Part shown: piece after piece, positions 50,403 to 59,401 of the stretch
Position numbering within the stretch: position 1 is the stretch's first letter
Layout of the letters: every line of letters begins with the position of its first letter
Source of the DNA: CAZRXG01 sp964603985
GTDB taxonomy: Bacteria; Chloroflexota; Anaerolineae; Aggregatilineales; UBA3940
Reading direction: 5' to 3'
Length of the DNA stretch: 64,000 nucleotides
Assembly: GCA_964603985.1 (NCBI GenBank)
Contig: CAZRXG010000023.1
Span: forward strand, 1 to 64,000
Position numbers and translations under genes: made by a program
The notes under the pieces: generated by a model
What the model was told of the DNA's origin: nothing
Databases searched by the model: none
What the model saw: only the letters and a program-made list of their open reading frames with translations

Positions 50403-51191
50403 TTGCGAATAGTCGCATGTACCAAGGAAACGCCCGACACCGCAGCCAAGGTTGAGGTCGGGACGGGCGGCGTGGTGACCTGGGGCGATTCGCCGCTGGT
50501 CATCAACCCCTGGGACGAGTACGCGGTCGAGGAGGGGTTACAGCTTGTCGAGAACAAGGGCGCGGACGGCTGCACGGTGCTGGCCGTCGGCACAGAGGTG
50601 ACTAAAGAGGCGCTCAAGCACGCCATCGCGATGGGGTGCGACCAGGCGATCCTGATCAGCGACCCGGCGCTGGAAAACGCCGACGCCCTGCTGCTCTCGC
50701 ACGCGCTGGCGCAGGGCATCAAGAAGGTAGACGACGCAGGGCTGGTTATCCTGGGCAAGGTGACGACCGACGGCGGCTCCGGCCAGACGGCGGTTCAGGT
50801 GGGCCGTCGGCTGGGGTGGAACACGCTGACCTTCATCTCCAAGATCCTGGAGATCGACTTCGACGCGAAGACGATCAAGGTGGAGCGCCTGTTGGAAGAA
50901 GGCAAGCAGGTCGTCGAGAGCACGCTCCCGGCGGTGCTCAGCGTGGTCAAGGACATCAACGAGCCGCGCTACCCGTCGTTCATGGGCATCCGCAAGGCGT
51001 CCAAGGTCGAGATCCCGGTGTGGAGCGCGGCGGACATCGAGCTGGACGGGGCGGTCAAGGCCAGGGTGACCTGGCAGGAGATCTACGCGCTGCCGCCGCG
51101 TGAAGGCGAGTGTGAGATCATCGAGGCCGAATCGGCTGAAGAAGCGGCGGCCACGCTGGCCGACAGGCTGATCGGGGAAAAGGTGATATAG
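50403..51191 (+). CDS. etfB: electron transfer flavoprotein beta subunit
   Basis: A 262-residue ETF beta subunit (MRIVACTKETPDTA, then INPWDEYAVEEGLQL and GKVTTDGGSGQTAVQVGRRLGWN). With EtfA it carries electrons from acyl-CoA and other dehydrogenases to the respiratory chain. TTG at 50403 is the start, with GGGAGGG at good spacing. It lies 2 bases before etfA. The palindromic operator upstream suggests control by a catabolic regulator. Confidence 0.95.
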   Translation: MRIVACTKETPDTAAKVEVGTGGVVTWGDSPLVINPWDEYAVEEGLQLVENKGADGCTVLAVGTEVTKEALKHAIAMGCDQAILISDPALENADALLLSHALAQGIKKVDDAGLVILGKVTTDGGSGQTAVQVGRRLGWNTLTFISKILEIDFDAKTIKVERLLEEGKQVVESTLPAVLSVVKDINEPRYPSFMGIRKASKVEIPVWSAADIELDGAVKARVTWQEIYALPPREGECEIIEAESAEEAAATLADRLIGEKVI

Positions 51192-51193
51192 CC

Positions 51194-52174
51194 ATGAGCG
51201 TCTGGGTATGGATTGAACAGCACGAGGGTAAAGCAGCCAACGTCTCCTGGGAGGCGGTCGGGCTGGGACGCACACTGGCGGATGGCCTGGGCGCGGACGT
51301 GACGGCGCTGGTCTTCGGGACAAACGCCGCCGCGCTGGCCGAGGAAGCGATCAGGCGCGGGGCGGACAACGCCATCGTCTGTGAGGACGAATCGCTGGCC
51401 GACTTCCGCGTTGACCCGTATGCGTCGCTGCTGAGCAAGCTGGCGGGCGAGCGCGGGCCGAAGATCATCCTGGCGGGCGGGACGACGCGCGGCAGCGACA
51501 TCATGGGCGCGGCGGCGGTTGACCTGGAGGCCGGGCTGGTCTCGGACGTGGTCGGCGCGGAGCTGGTCGACGGCGTGGTACAGGCGACCGTCCCCGCTTA
51601 TTCGGGCAAGCTGATGTCGACGGTCGCGGTCACCGACGGCGACATCCAGATGCTGACCATCCGCACGCGCGCATTCCCCACGCCGGAGCCTGACGCGGGC
51701 CGCAGTGGGAACGTCGAGGCGGTCGAGGCGGTGAAGGCCGAGGACGGGGTCGCGACCAAGGTGGTCGGCTTCGAGAGCGCCGGGGGCGATGTCAGCCTGA
51801 CCGACGCGGCGATCATCGTGTCGGGCGGGCGGGGCGTCGGCGGGCCGGAGGGCTACGAGCCGCTCCGGGAGCTGGTCGGCGTGCTCGGCGCGGCGCTCGG
51901 CGCGAGCCGTGCGGCGGTCGATGCGGGCTGGATCCCCTACGAGCACCAGGTCGGGCAGACGGGCAAGACGGTCTCGCCGGATCTGTACGTCGCCGCCGGG
52001 ATCAGCGGTGCGATCCAGCATCAGGCCGGGATGCGCACCAGCAAGATCATCGTGGCGATCAACAAGGACCCCGAAGCGCCGATCTTTTCGCTGGCCCACT
52101 ACGGCATCGTCGATGACCTGTTCAAGGTGGTCCCGGCGCTGACGGAGGTCTTCAAGCAGAAGCTAGGTAGGTGA
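51194..52174 (+). CDS. etfA: electron transfer flavoprotein alpha subunit
   Basis: A 326-residue ETF alpha subunit. The C-terminal FAD-binding domain carries IIVSGGRGVGGPEGYEPL, GWIPYEHQVGQTGKTVSPDL and AINKDPEAPIFSLAHYGIVDD, matching the conserved FAD signature. It forms the heterodimer with EtfB encoded directly upstream. A terminator follows at 52231-52258. Confidence 0.96.
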   Translation: MSVWVWIEQHEGKAANVSWEAVGLGRTLADGLGADVTALVFGTNAAALAEEAIRRGADNAIVCEDESLADFRVDPYASLLSKLAGERGPKIILAGGTTRGSDIMGAAAVDLEAGLVSDVVGAELVDGVVQATVPAYSGKLMSTVAVTDGDIQMLTIRTRAFPTPEPDAGRSGNVEAVEAVKAEDGVATKVVGFESAGGDVSLTDAAIIVSGGRGVGGPEGYEPLRELVGVLGAALGASRAAVDAGWIPYEHQVGQTGKTVSPDLYVAAGISGAIQHQAGMRTSKIIVAINKDPEAPIFSLAHYGIVDDLFKVVPALTEVFKQKLGR

Positions 52175-52230
52175 TCTTCTCAGGCGTCCGGCCTCCTTCG
52201 GGGGCCGGGGGCCAGGAGGAACACATCGTG

Positions 52231-52264
52231 CGGGGTGAGTGCCGACGCGCTCACCCCGTTCTGT
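52231..52264 (+). terminator. terminator after etfBA
   Basis: CGGGGTGAG and CTCACCCCG form a 9-bp stem, followed by TTCTGT. It lies 57 bases after the etfA stop. Confidence 0.65.
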
Positions 52265-52274
52265 ATTGCTACCC

Positions 52275-52298
52275 TGCCGGGCTGAATCCCGGTACAAT
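52275..52298 (+). promoter_or_regulatory. promoter element of the YihY gene
   Basis: GGGCTGAATCCCGGTACAATGT includes a TACAAT -10 (52293-52298). The block recurs with minor changes before the response-regulator gene (53722-53745). Confidence 0.45.
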
Positions 52299-52337
52299 GT
52301 GGCGACCGCGCGCGACGGCGCGCCGTGACAGACAACA

Positions 52338-53513
52338 ATGAAACTGGTTAAGGCAATACTCGATCTGTTAAAAGAGACGTTTGAGGCCTGGCAGCGCGAT
52401 GGTGCGATCCTGCTTGGTGCGGCGATCTCTTTTTACGCCGCGCTTTCTCTCGCCCCGCTGCTGATCTTCACCGTTGTGTTTGCGGGGACCGTGTACGGTG
52501 CGGAAATAGCCGAGAGCGAGCTTGTCACCCAGACCGAGGAGATCGCCGGGCACGACGTGGCCGTCACCATCGGGGACATCGTGTACCGGGCCAACCTGCC
52601 CCGGCAGGGGGTTTTCGCCACCGCGATTGCCCTCTTGACGTTGCTGTTCGGCGCGTCGAACGTGTTCTGGCAGATCAAGCGCGCGCTCAACACAGCCTGG
52701 GGGATCAGGCACCGGCCCAACGGCAGGATGCGCGGCGTGCTGGGCATCATCCGGGGGCGCGCCCTGGCGTTTGCGATGGTCTTCGGGGCCTGTGCGCTGC
52801 TGCTGGTTTCGCTGGCGCTGGATACCTCGCTCTCGGCGCTGCGCCGGGTGATCGCCGAGATGATGCCTCACCTGACCGAGGGCCTGCGCCTGCTTTACGC
52901 CCTACAGGGCTTGAAATTCCTGCTCTCCTTCGCCCTGCTGAACTTCGCCATCGCCGTCATCTACAAGGTCCTGCCCGACGCAGAAGTCGCCTGGAAGGAT
53001 GTCAGCATTGGGGCGGCGGTGACCACGCTGCTGCTGTCCGGCGGCAATCTGGTGATCGGCTGGTACCTCGCCAACCGGGGGGTTGGATCGGCTTACGGCA
53101 CGGCCGGTTCGCTGCTGGCCTTCCTGGTGTGGGTGTATTACTCGGCGCTGGTCTTCTTCTTTGGTGCGGAGTTCACGCGGGTGTATGCCAACAAATACGG
53201 CTCGCGGATCATACCGGGGGAGGACACGCTGCTCATCGTTCACCGGCAGCACACGCCCGACGATCTTTTGCGCGAGTGGCCTGGGCCGGGCGAGTTGAAC
53301 GCCCCGCAGGACGCGATGACCGTCGCCGAGGTGCAGCCGGAAGAGGAAAGGGCAAAGGCCGGGCGCGGGAGCAAAATACGCCGGTACGGCGGGGCCGCGG
53401 CTGCCGTCGCTGCCCTTGCGGTCGGGGTGTTCGTCGGTGTGCGGCGCATTGGGAGCAACGCCGGAGCGAACGGGGTCAGGAATAAAGGGCCGGACGGCAC
53501 GCACGACGAGTGA
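52338..53513 (+). CDS. YihY/virulence factor BrkB family membrane protein
   Basis: A 391-residue membrane protein with six helices and the family stretch GAAISFYAALSLAPLLIF near the N-terminus, then YKVLPDAEVAWKDVSIGA and GTAGSLLAFLVWVYYSALVFFFGAEFTRVYA. The family includes BrkB and proteins once mistaken for RNase BN; transport of an unknown solute is suspected. The C-terminus is an extended soluble tail with one more hydrophobic stretch. Start is ATG at 52338. A perfect bidirectional terminator follows. Confidence 0.9.
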   Translation: MKLVKAILDLLKETFEAWQRDGAILLGAAISFYAALSLAPLLIFTVVFAGTVYGAEIAESELVTQTEEIAGHDVAVTIGDIVYRANLPRQGVFATAIALLTLLFGASNVFWQIKRALNTAWGIRHRPNGRMRGVLGIIRGRALAFAMVFGACALLLVSLALDTSLSALRRVIAEMMPHLTEGLRLLYALQGLKFLLSFALLNFAIAVIYKVLPDAEVAWKDVSIGAAVTTLLLSGGNLVIGWYLANRGVGSAYGTAGSLLAFLVWVYYSALVFFFGAEFTRVYANKYGSRIIPGEDTLLIVHRQHTPDDLLREWPGPGELNAPQDAMTVAEVQPEEERAKAGRGSKIRRYGGAAAAVAALAVGVFVGVRRIGSNAGANGVRNKGPDGTHDE

Positions 53514-53525
53514 ACGGCAAACCTC

Positions 53526-53566
53526 AAAATCCCTAACCACTACCAGAGGTAGTGGTTAGGGATTTT
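53526..53566. terminator. bidirectional terminator
   Basis: Perfect 19-base inverted arms (starting AAAATCCCTAACC and ending GGTTAGGGATTTT) around AGA, with A and T runs at both sides. It lies 12 bases after the YihY stop. Confidence 0.85.
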
Positions 53567-53593
53567 GTCCCTTCGGGAACCGGTTTGCTTGGA

Positions 53594-53679
53594 CACTCCA
53601 TCAGGGCTTCGCCCTGCGGAGCCTTCGGCTCCGGCCATTCCTCCCCCACCACAGGTGGGGGCTTCCTGGAAATGGAGTG
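53594..53679. ncRNA. cloverleaf-like structured element
   Basis: CACTCCAT (53594-53601) and ATGGAGTG (53672-53679) can close an 86-base fold holding three hairpins: AGGGC-TTC-GCCCT (53603-53615), GGAGCC-TTC-GGCTCC (53618-53632) and CCCCCACC-ACA-GGTGGGGG (53643-53661). The last hairpin followed by CTTCCTGG resembles the 3' ends of IS200/IS605-type elements and their guide-like RNAs. No transposase gene is nearby. The rest of the 53514-53790 spacer holds a terminator and a promoter. Confidence 0.45.
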
Positions 53680-53721
53680 ATCTCCGCAGCCTGCATATCC
53701 CACCTTTTTCTCACTTCCGTC

Positions 53722-53745
53722 CCAGGCTGAATCCGGCTACAATGT
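53722..53745 (+). promoter_or_regulatory. promoter element of the receiver-domain gene
   Basis: CAGGCTGAATCCGGCTACAA leads into TGT, so that TACAAT (53738-53743) is the -10. It closely matches the element before the YihY gene at 52275-52298. Confidence 0.45.
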
Positions 53746-53790
53746 AGTCAGATTTGCCCACGTGAGAGCCTGATCAGGAGAGGACAAGTG

Positions 53791-54168
53791 ATGACCGAGG
53801 GCATCAAAGTTCTGTATGTCGAGGACGAGCCTGCCATTGCCGAACTGCTCAAAAGCGGGTTGGATCTGTTTGGGATTGCGGTCAGCCCGATCTACGGGGA
53901 CGCCGAGGAGGCGATGGAGCAGATACAGGCCGGTAAGCCGCCGGTATCCGACTGCCACCTGCTGGTGTTTGACATCCGGCTGCCCGGCATGACCGGGCTG
54001 CAACTGGCCGACAAACTGCGTAAGGCAGGCGAATCCCGCCCGATACTGATCGTGTCGGCGTACCAGCCACCGCCCCGCAGCCAGCTCAAGGACCTGGATG
54101 CACACTTCATGCCGAAGCCGTTTGACTTCGCAGGGATCGTGAGCAAAATCCAGGAGTTGGTGGACTGA
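53791..54168 (+). CDS. single-domain response regulator
   Basis: A 125-residue stand-alone receiver domain: acidic pair E11/D12, phospho-acceptor D61 (LLVFDIRLPGMTG), switch S89 (ILIVSAYQ) and K109 (FMPKPFD). It has no output domain, so it may relay phosphate or regulate by binding. The start is ATG at 53791 with AGGAGAGGA at good spacing; GTG at 53788 is also possible. It is the only receiver in the window and a conceivable, unproven target for the two sensor kinases about 13 kb away. Confidence 0.88.
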   Translation: MTEGIKVLYVEDEPAIAELLKSGLDLFGIAVSPIYGDAEEAMEQIQAGKPPVSDCHLLVFDIRLPGMTGLQLADKLRKAGESRPILIVSAYQPPPRSQLKDLDAHFMPKPFDFAGIVSKIQELVD

Positions 54169-54400
54169 GAGCAGATACGCTCGCCCCAGGCCCTCTTTTC
54201 CGCTGTGGGTGAGTCAGATGCTTCGCCAACCCCATATAATCCTACCCCCGGCGATGGGGCAGTGCCGTGTATTCCGTTTGCGGAGGATCTGCGCCGCACT
54301 TCCCCGGTCACACCGCGCTCCCGGTGTCACGGCGGAAATACGAGAGCGGAACACAGGTTGGTCTGACGCCCCGGCTTAGAGGAGGGACTGGCGGACAACG

Positions 54401-55840
54401 ATGTTCTGGAGACTGATGCTGCGGTTCTGGCGGGAAGGCGTGTGGGTGCGGCTGCTGGGCGCGGCGGTGGTCGTCCTGATCCTCGAAGTAAGCCCGGTGC
54501 CGCGCAGCCTGCTTTCGGCGCTGGATCGCGCCGGGGCGGCGGCCCGGTCGGGGGATTATGCCGGTGCAGCCGAGGCGTATCACCAGGCTTACCTGTACCA
54601 GCCCTGGGTGTTCGATCACCTGGCGGCAGCGGCGGAGGCCGAACTGCGTGCCGGGCACTACGACGAGGCCGAGCGCTCCCTGAACGCGCTGGCGGCCCTA
54701 CGCCCCCTGCGGGCCGAGGAGATGCTGTGGCTTGGCTCGATCTACGCCGGACAGGGGCGCATCGAGGCGGCTGTGATGGCCTGGGAGGAGGCGCGGTTCT
54801 GGGGGGCAGCCGATACCGGGTCGATGACGCAGTTGACCGACATCTACCTGGCGCGCGGGGAGTGGCGCAAGGCGGCCCAGGCGCTTGAGGCGCTGGCCGA
54901 GTTGGCCCCTGCCGACGCCGACCTGCACTACCGGCTGGGCCTGATCCAGGCGCTCGACGACCCGGACAAGGCGGCCATCTCGCTGGCGACGGCGGCTTCG
55001 CTTGATCTGCAACTGGCGGAGCGGCTGATCCCCTTGCGGGCGAGCCTGTTCGAGCGGCCCACCCAGCCGCCCGACCTAGCGTACGCGAGGCTGGGCGTGC
55101 TGGACATCGGCCTGGAGGAGTGGGAGCTGGCCGAGGAGGCGCTCTCGCGGGCGGTGGCCCTGAACCCGGCCTACGGCGAGGCGCTGGCCTACCTGGCCTA
55201 CGTGCGCGTGCGGCTGGGCAAGCCGGGGTTAGGTGCGGCCCAGCAGGCGCTGGCGCTCTCGCCGGACAGCCCGCTGGTGCATTACCTGGCCGGGTTGACG
55301 TGGAAAGAGTACGGACGGCCGCTGGAGGCGCGGGCGGCCTTCGAACAGGCTTACAGCCTCGATCCGCGCAACCCGGCCTTTGCGGTCGAGATCGCCAGCA
55401 CGTACCGCACCGAGCACGCCTTCGAATGGGCCGAACTGTGGATGAACCAGGCGGTTCACCTGGCGGGGGATGACCTGCGCTTCCACATTCTGCGCGTCCA
55501 GTTCTACGTGGATGAGGAGTACCGCGTCGAGGAGGTGGGGCTGCCGCTGGCGCTGGAGCTGGTCGAGAGGGCGCCGGAGGACGCCCAGGTGCGCGACGCG
55601 CTGGGCTGGGCTTACTTCCTGGTCGGGGAGCGGGAGAAGGCCGCCCAGGAGCTTGACCGGGCGCTGGCGCTCGATCCGAAGCTGGCGCGGGCGCACGTTC
55701 ACCTGGGGATGCTGCTGGAAGTGGACGGCCTGCCGCACCGGGCGGTCCCGCACTACAGGCGGGCGTCGGCGCTGGAGCCGGATGGCCCATTCGGGGCGAT
55801 GGCGCGGCGGGCGCTGGAGCGGCTGGGCGGCGAGGGGTAG
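54401..55840 (+). CDS. membrane-anchored TPR protein
   Basis: A 479-residue protein with an N-terminal membrane helix (about 17-35) and about ten TPR repeats outside the membrane or in the cytoplasm. Repeats such as GDYAGAAEAYHQAYLYQPWV, GQGRIEAAVMAWEEARFWG and GEREKAAQELDRALALDPK show the pattern. It is a scaffold without enzymatic motifs. ATG at 54401 is the first start. The next gene (55924) follows in the same direction after 83 bases. Confidence 0.82.
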   Translation: MFWRLMLRFWREGVWVRLLGAAVVVLILEVSPVPRSLLSALDRAGAAARSGDYAGAAEAYHQAYLYQPWVFDHLAAAAEAELRAGHYDEAERSLNALAALRPLRAEEMLWLGSIYAGQGRIEAAVMAWEEARFWGAADTGSMTQLTDIYLARGEWRKAAQALEALAELAPADADLHYRLGLIQALDDPDKAAISLATAASLDLQLAERLIPLRASLFERPTQPPDLAYARLGVLDIGLEEWELAEEALSRAVALNPAYGEALAYLAYVRVRLGKPGLGAAQQALALSPDSPLVHYLAGLTWKEYGRPLEARAAFEQAYSLDPRNPAFAVEIASTYRTEHAFEWAELWMNQAVHLAGDDLRFHILRVQFYVDEEYRVEEVGLPLALELVERAPEDAQVRDALGWAYFLVGEREKAAQELDRALALDPKLARAHVHLGMLLEVDGLPHRAVPHYRRASALEPDGPFGAMARRALERLGGEG

Positions 55841-55923
55841 GACAGGAGCGGCGCTTGGCAAGCGCGTTTGGTAAACGCGCGTAGACTCCGCGTTGGTAGA
55901 GAGGGCCAGAGGTTAACCGGGTT

Positions 55924-56382
55924 ATGCATTTGCGAAGAAACGAAAAAGACCGGCTGACGCCCAAGCGCCGCAAGCCGGTGCAGGGCATCGCGCTGACGCT
56001 GCTGATGCTGGCCGTGCTGGTGGCGCTGACGTTTATGTTTCACCGCCCGCAGCCGCTTAACGTGTTGGATGTCACGCCCGCCACCGCGCTTGACGACGTT
56101 TACCGGCCCATCGAGGGGACGGAGGTGTACGACCCGGAGGACACCTTTTTCGTGTCGGTGGCGCTGGAGGGCTACCGGGCGGGGATGGAGGTCTACGCGC
56201 GCTGGCTTTACGAGGGTGAGTTGATCACGGAGACGCTCCTGGACACCGCCGACGAGGGGACCGGGTTCGCCGGGTTTGTGCTGCGCAACGAGGCCGGGCC
56301 GTGGCCGGTTGGTGAGTACGCTGTCGAGATCGTGTACCGGGACGAGGTGCTGGGCAAGGCCGGGTTCCGGGTGGAGCCGTAA
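55924..56382 (+). CDS. membrane-anchored protein of unknown function
   Basis: A 152-residue protein with a basic N-terminus (LRRNEKDRLTPKRRKP), one membrane helix (about 21-40) and an extracytoplasmic beta-sandwich-like domain (VYDPEDTFFVSVALEGYRAG to AVEIVYRDEVLGKAGFRVEP). The last part resembles carbohydrate- or protein-binding beta domains, but no family is recognised. It has co-directional neighbours and ends 21 bases before the methyltransferase gene, so co-transcription is likely. Confidence 0.7.
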   Translation: MHLRRNEKDRLTPKRRKPVQGIALTLLMLAVLVALTFMFHRPQPLNVLDVTPATALDDVYRPIEGTEVYDPEDTFFVSVALEGYRAGMEVYARWLYEGELITETLLDTADEGTGFAGFVLRNEAGPWPVGEYAVEIVYRDEVLGKAGFRVEP

Positions 56383-56403
56383 GGCAGGGGGAGAGGACAT
56401 CCT

Positions 56404-57108
56404 GTGTTCGCCGAATCCGCTGAGTTCTACGATGCGCTCTACAGCTTCAAAGATTACGCCGCCGAGGCCGCGCAGGTTCACGCGCTGATCGAGCAGCATA
56501 AGCGCGCGCCCGGCAAGACGCTGCTCGACGTGGCCTGCGGGACGGGTGGACACCTCGTGCACCTGCGGGAGCATTACCGGGTCGAAGGGGTGGACATCGA
56601 GGCGGGGATGGTGGCCGCCGCCCGCCAGAAGCACCCCGACATTCCTTTCCACCAGGGGGATATGCTCGACTTTGACCTGGGGCGGGGCTTTGACGTGGTG
56701 ACGTGCCTGTTTAGCTCGGTGGGCTACGTCAGGACCGTGCCCCGGCTGCGGCAGGCGGTCGCGAATATGGGGCGGCACGTGCTGCCGGGCGGGCTGCTGA
56801 TCGTCGAGGCGTGGCTCGCGCCGGAGGACGCCCTCGATAAGAGCGTCCACGCGCTGCTGGTTGAGGAGCCGGAGCTGAAGATCGCGCGGCTGAACGTCAG
56901 CCGGGTGGTCGGGGGCGTGACGATCCTCGACATGCACTACTTGGTCGCGACGCCGGAGGGAGTTGAGTACTTCTCCGAGCTGCACGAGCTGGCCCTGTTC
57001 GAGCACGAGGACTACCTGGGGGCGTTTGAGGCAGCCGGGCTGCCGGTCGTGCACTACGACCCTGTGGGGTGGATAAAGCGGGGGGTGTACGTCGGCAGGC
57101 GGGAGTGA
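56404..57108 (+). CDS. class I SAM-dependent methyltransferase
   Basis: A 234-residue methyltransferase with motif I LDVACGTGGH (41-50), then GVDIEAGMVAAARQKHP, the acidic motif GDMLDFDLGRGFDVVTCLFSSVGY and post-motif PGGLLIVEAW. It resembles N,N-dimethyltransferases of deoxysugar synthesis and other small-molecule enzymes; the substrate is unknown. The start is GTG at 56404 with GGGGGAGAGG upstream. Confidence 0.88.
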   Translation: MFAESAEFYDALYSFKDYAAEAAQVHALIEQHKRAPGKTLLDVACGTGGHLVHLREHYRVEGVDIEAGMVAAARQKHPDIPFHQGDMLDFDLGRGFDVVTCLFSSVGYVRTVPRLRQAVANMGRHVLPGGLLIVEAWLAPEDALDKSVHALLVEEPELKIARLNVSRVVGGVTILDMHYLVATPEGVEYFSELHELALFEHEDYLGAFEAAGLPVVHYDPVGWIKRGVYVGRRE

Positions 57109-57190
57109 AGCGTCGCCGGTTGACCTGCTGCCGGGCGGCATGTAGAATCCGCCGGAGTGAATCCTGCGTCCCAGAGAATGGATCTGACCA

Positions 57191-58069
57191 ATGGCTAGAA
57201 AGCGAACAGAACCCGTTGCTTTAGAGCGTGGCCGCAAGGGGCGGCGGTTCCGGTGGTGGGTGATCCCGCTGGCGCTGATCGCGCTGCTGATCGTGGTGGC
57301 GTTTGTGTGGCTGTACTGGGGGCGCATAGAGAGCGCCTTCGAGCCGCGCCCGACGCTCCCCCCGCCCGCCGAGGCGCAGGAATCGGGGGTGCTGTACCAG
57401 GCCGACTTCGAGAGCGAGGCGGTGCTGGCCGACTGGGAGTTCTTCGACGACGGGTTCGTCCGGACTGCGGTCGAGGTCGGGCGGCTTGTGGTGGACGTCA
57501 ACGCGCTTGATAACACCGGCACGTGGTCGGGGCTGAACCTGACGTTTGACGACTTCGTGCTGGAGGTGGACGCCACCAAGCTCGAAGGGCCGAACGACAA
57601 CGGCATCATGGTGATCTTCCGGCTGACCGACACGGGGAACTACAACCGCTTCGATATCTCCAGCGACGGCTATTACGCGCTCAGCAAGGTGCGCGGCGGC
57701 GAAAGCGTCCTCGTCAGCGATTGGAACCAATCGCAGGCGATCCGCATTGGCGACGCGACCAACCGGATTCGCGTCTGGGCGGTGGGCGATACCTTCCGCT
57801 TTGAGGTGAACGGCGCGCCGCTTCCACTGTGTATCTCATACGATCCCAACGTCCAGCCGCTGTGGGACCCGGCTGCCGCCGAGCCAACCTGCCTGGGCGG
57901 CGAGGTGGTCGATAGCTGGCAGAACGGCGATCTGATGCGCGGCAAGATCGGGTTGGGCGCGCAGGGATTCATCGGTTTTGACGGGGAGAACACGACCCCG
58001 GCGGTGGCCGTGATTGGCTTTGACAACCTGATTATCTATTCGCCGGGTGCGCCGGAGTTGCAGCCATAG
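57191..58069 (+). CDS. single-pass membrane protein with LamG/DUF1080-like domain
   Basis: A 292-residue protein with a basic N-terminus, one membrane helix (about 22-43), a short PPPAEA linker and an extracytoplasmic beta-jelly-roll (about 68-285). Phrases such as SGLNLTFDDFVLEVDATKLE, GIMVIFRLTDTGNYNRFDIS and VIGFDNLIIYSP are typical of concanavalin-like 'three-keto-disaccharide hydrolase' (DUF1080) folds that bind sugars. Two Cys (LCISY, TCLGG) may form a disulfide. Start is ATG at 57191. Possible role in carbohydrate binding; no active-site claim. Confidence 0.75.
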   Translation: MARKRTEPVALERGRKGRRFRWWVIPLALIALLIVVAFVWLYWGRIESAFEPRPTLPPPAEAQESGVLYQADFESEAVLADWEFFDDGFVRTAVEVGRLVVDVNALDNTGTWSGLNLTFDDFVLEVDATKLEGPNDNGIMVIFRLTDTGNYNRFDISSDGYYALSKVRGGESVLVSDWNQSQAIRIGDATNRIRVWAVGDTFRFEVNGAPLPLCISYDPNVQPLWDPAAAEPTCLGGEVVDSWQNGDLMRGKIGLGAQGFIGFDGENTTPAVAVIGFDNLIIYSPGAPELQP

Positions 58070-58105
58070 CTTCGCTCCCGTTTGCAGGATGAGAGAACCC
58101 CGACC

Positions 58106-59401
58106 GTGACAGCGCACGACGACAGGGCCGGACAGCGCGTATACCTGGATTTCGTCGGCTGCCGCCTGAACCAGGCCGAGATCGAGCGCATGGGGCGGGC
58201 GTTTGCGGCACGCGGGGATGCCATCGCGCGCCGCGCCGCCGACGCCGATCTGGTGGTGATCAACACCTGCACGGTGACCAACGAGGCCGCCCGCAAGAGC
58301 CGCCAGATGATCCGGCAGGCCGGGCGTGCCAACCCGGATGCCCGGATCGTCGTGACCGGCTGCTACGCGCAGCTTGAGCCGGAGGCGCTGGCCGGGCTGC
58401 CAAACGTCACACAGGTGATCGACAACGCCGACAAGGACCGGCTGGTCGGGCTTGTGACGGGTGACGACAGGCCGCGCTACGGGCGCGAGCCGCTGCCGCC
58501 GGGCACGCTGGGCCGCACGCGCGCCTTCGTCAAGGCGCAGGACGGGTGTGACAACCGCTGCACCTTCTGCGTGACGACCCTCGCGCGCGGGGTGGGGCGC
58601 AGCCGCCCGCCGGACGAGATCGTCGGCGAGGTCAACCTGCTGTGCGCGATGGGCTACCGGGAAGCGGTGCTGACCGGCGTGCACCTCGGCTCGTATGGGC
58701 ACGACCTGGACGATACGGAGGGGCTGATCGGGCTGGTGAGGGCGCTGCTGCTCGGAACGTCGATCCCCCGCCTGCGGCTGTCCTCGCTGGAGCCCTGGGA
58801 TCTCTCACCGGCGCTGTTTGATTTGTGGGCCGACGCCCGGCTGTGCCCGCACCTGCACCTGCCGCTTCAATCGGGCTGTGACGCCACGCTGCGCCGTATG
58901 GCCCGCCGCACGACTCAGGCGTCGTTTGCGGCGCTGGTCGAGGCGGCGCGGGCGCGCATCCCCGATCTGGCGCTGACGACCGACGTGATGGTCGGCTTCC
59001 CCGGCGAGACGGAGGTCGAGTTCGGGGAGTCGCTGCGCTTCGTCGAGGCGGTGGGCTTTGCCCGGCTGCACGTCTTCCCCTATTCGGCCCGGCCCGGCAC
59101 GGCGGCGGCCCGGATGCCGGGGCAGGTTTCCGCAGCGGTCAAAAAGGAGCGCCGCGCCCGGATGCTGGCCCTCTCCGACCGGCTGTGGGCGGCGTTCCGG
59201 GAGGCGCACGTCGGGCGCACCTACGACGTGCTGTGGGAGTCGGCGCGCGCCGCGACGCCGGAAGGCTCCGTGTGGTCGGGGCTGACGGGCAACTACCTGC
59301 GGGTATTCACCACCTCACGCAAGCACCTGGCGAACACGATCACCCCGGCGCGGATCACCGGACTGGCGCAGGGTGGCCTACGGGCGAAGTTGGTCGCCTG
59401 A
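58106..59401 (+). CDS. mtaB: tRNA t6A37 methylthiotransferase MtaB
   Basis: A 431-residue radical-SAM enzyme that adds a methylthio group to t6A37 of tRNA. The N-terminal UPF0004 domain has cluster cysteines C19 (GCRLNQ), C55 (NTCTVTN) and C86 (GCYAQ). The radical SAM motif is C148-DNR-C152-TF-C155. The C-terminal TRAM-like part is short. FVGCRLNQ and NTCTVTNEAARKSRQ are typical of MtaB rather than MiaB. GTG at 58106 is chosen; a TTG at 58082 would add eight residues but lacks a ribosome site. Confidence 0.9.
   Translation: MTAHDDRAGQRVYLDFVGCRLNQAEIERMGRAFAARGDAIARRAADADLVVINTCTVTNEAARKSRQMIRQAGRANPDARIVVTGCYAQLEPEALAGLPNVTQVIDNADKDRLVGLVTGDDRPRYGREPLPPGTLGRTRAFVKAQDGCDNRCTFCVTTLARGVGRSRPPDEIVGEVNLLCAMGYREAVLTGVHLGSYGHDLDDTEGLIGLVRALLLGTSIPRLRLSSLEPWDLSPALFDLWADARLCPHLHLPLQSGCDATLRRMARRTTQASFAALVEAARARIPDLALTTDVMVGFPGETEVEFGESLRFVEAVGFARLHVFPYSARPGTAAARMPGQVSAAVKKERRARMLALSDRLWAAFREAHVGRTYDVLWESARAATPEGSVWSGLTGNYLRVFTTSRKHLANTITPARITGLAQGGLRAKLVA

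Noticed and set aside
53594..53679. Possible tRNA from the cloverleaf outline
   Set aside because: It lacks the T-arm TTC-x-A-x-x consensus, an anticodon stem of the right length and a CCA-compatible acceptor stem; kept only as a structured element.
54327..55988. 553-codon minus-strand ORF
   Set aside because: It is antisense to the TPR gene. The translation is almost only Pro/Arg/Ala, a shadow of GC-rich codon use.
55753..57633. 626-codon minus-strand ORF
   Set aside because: Antisense to four plausible genes, with biased composition and no recognisable domain.
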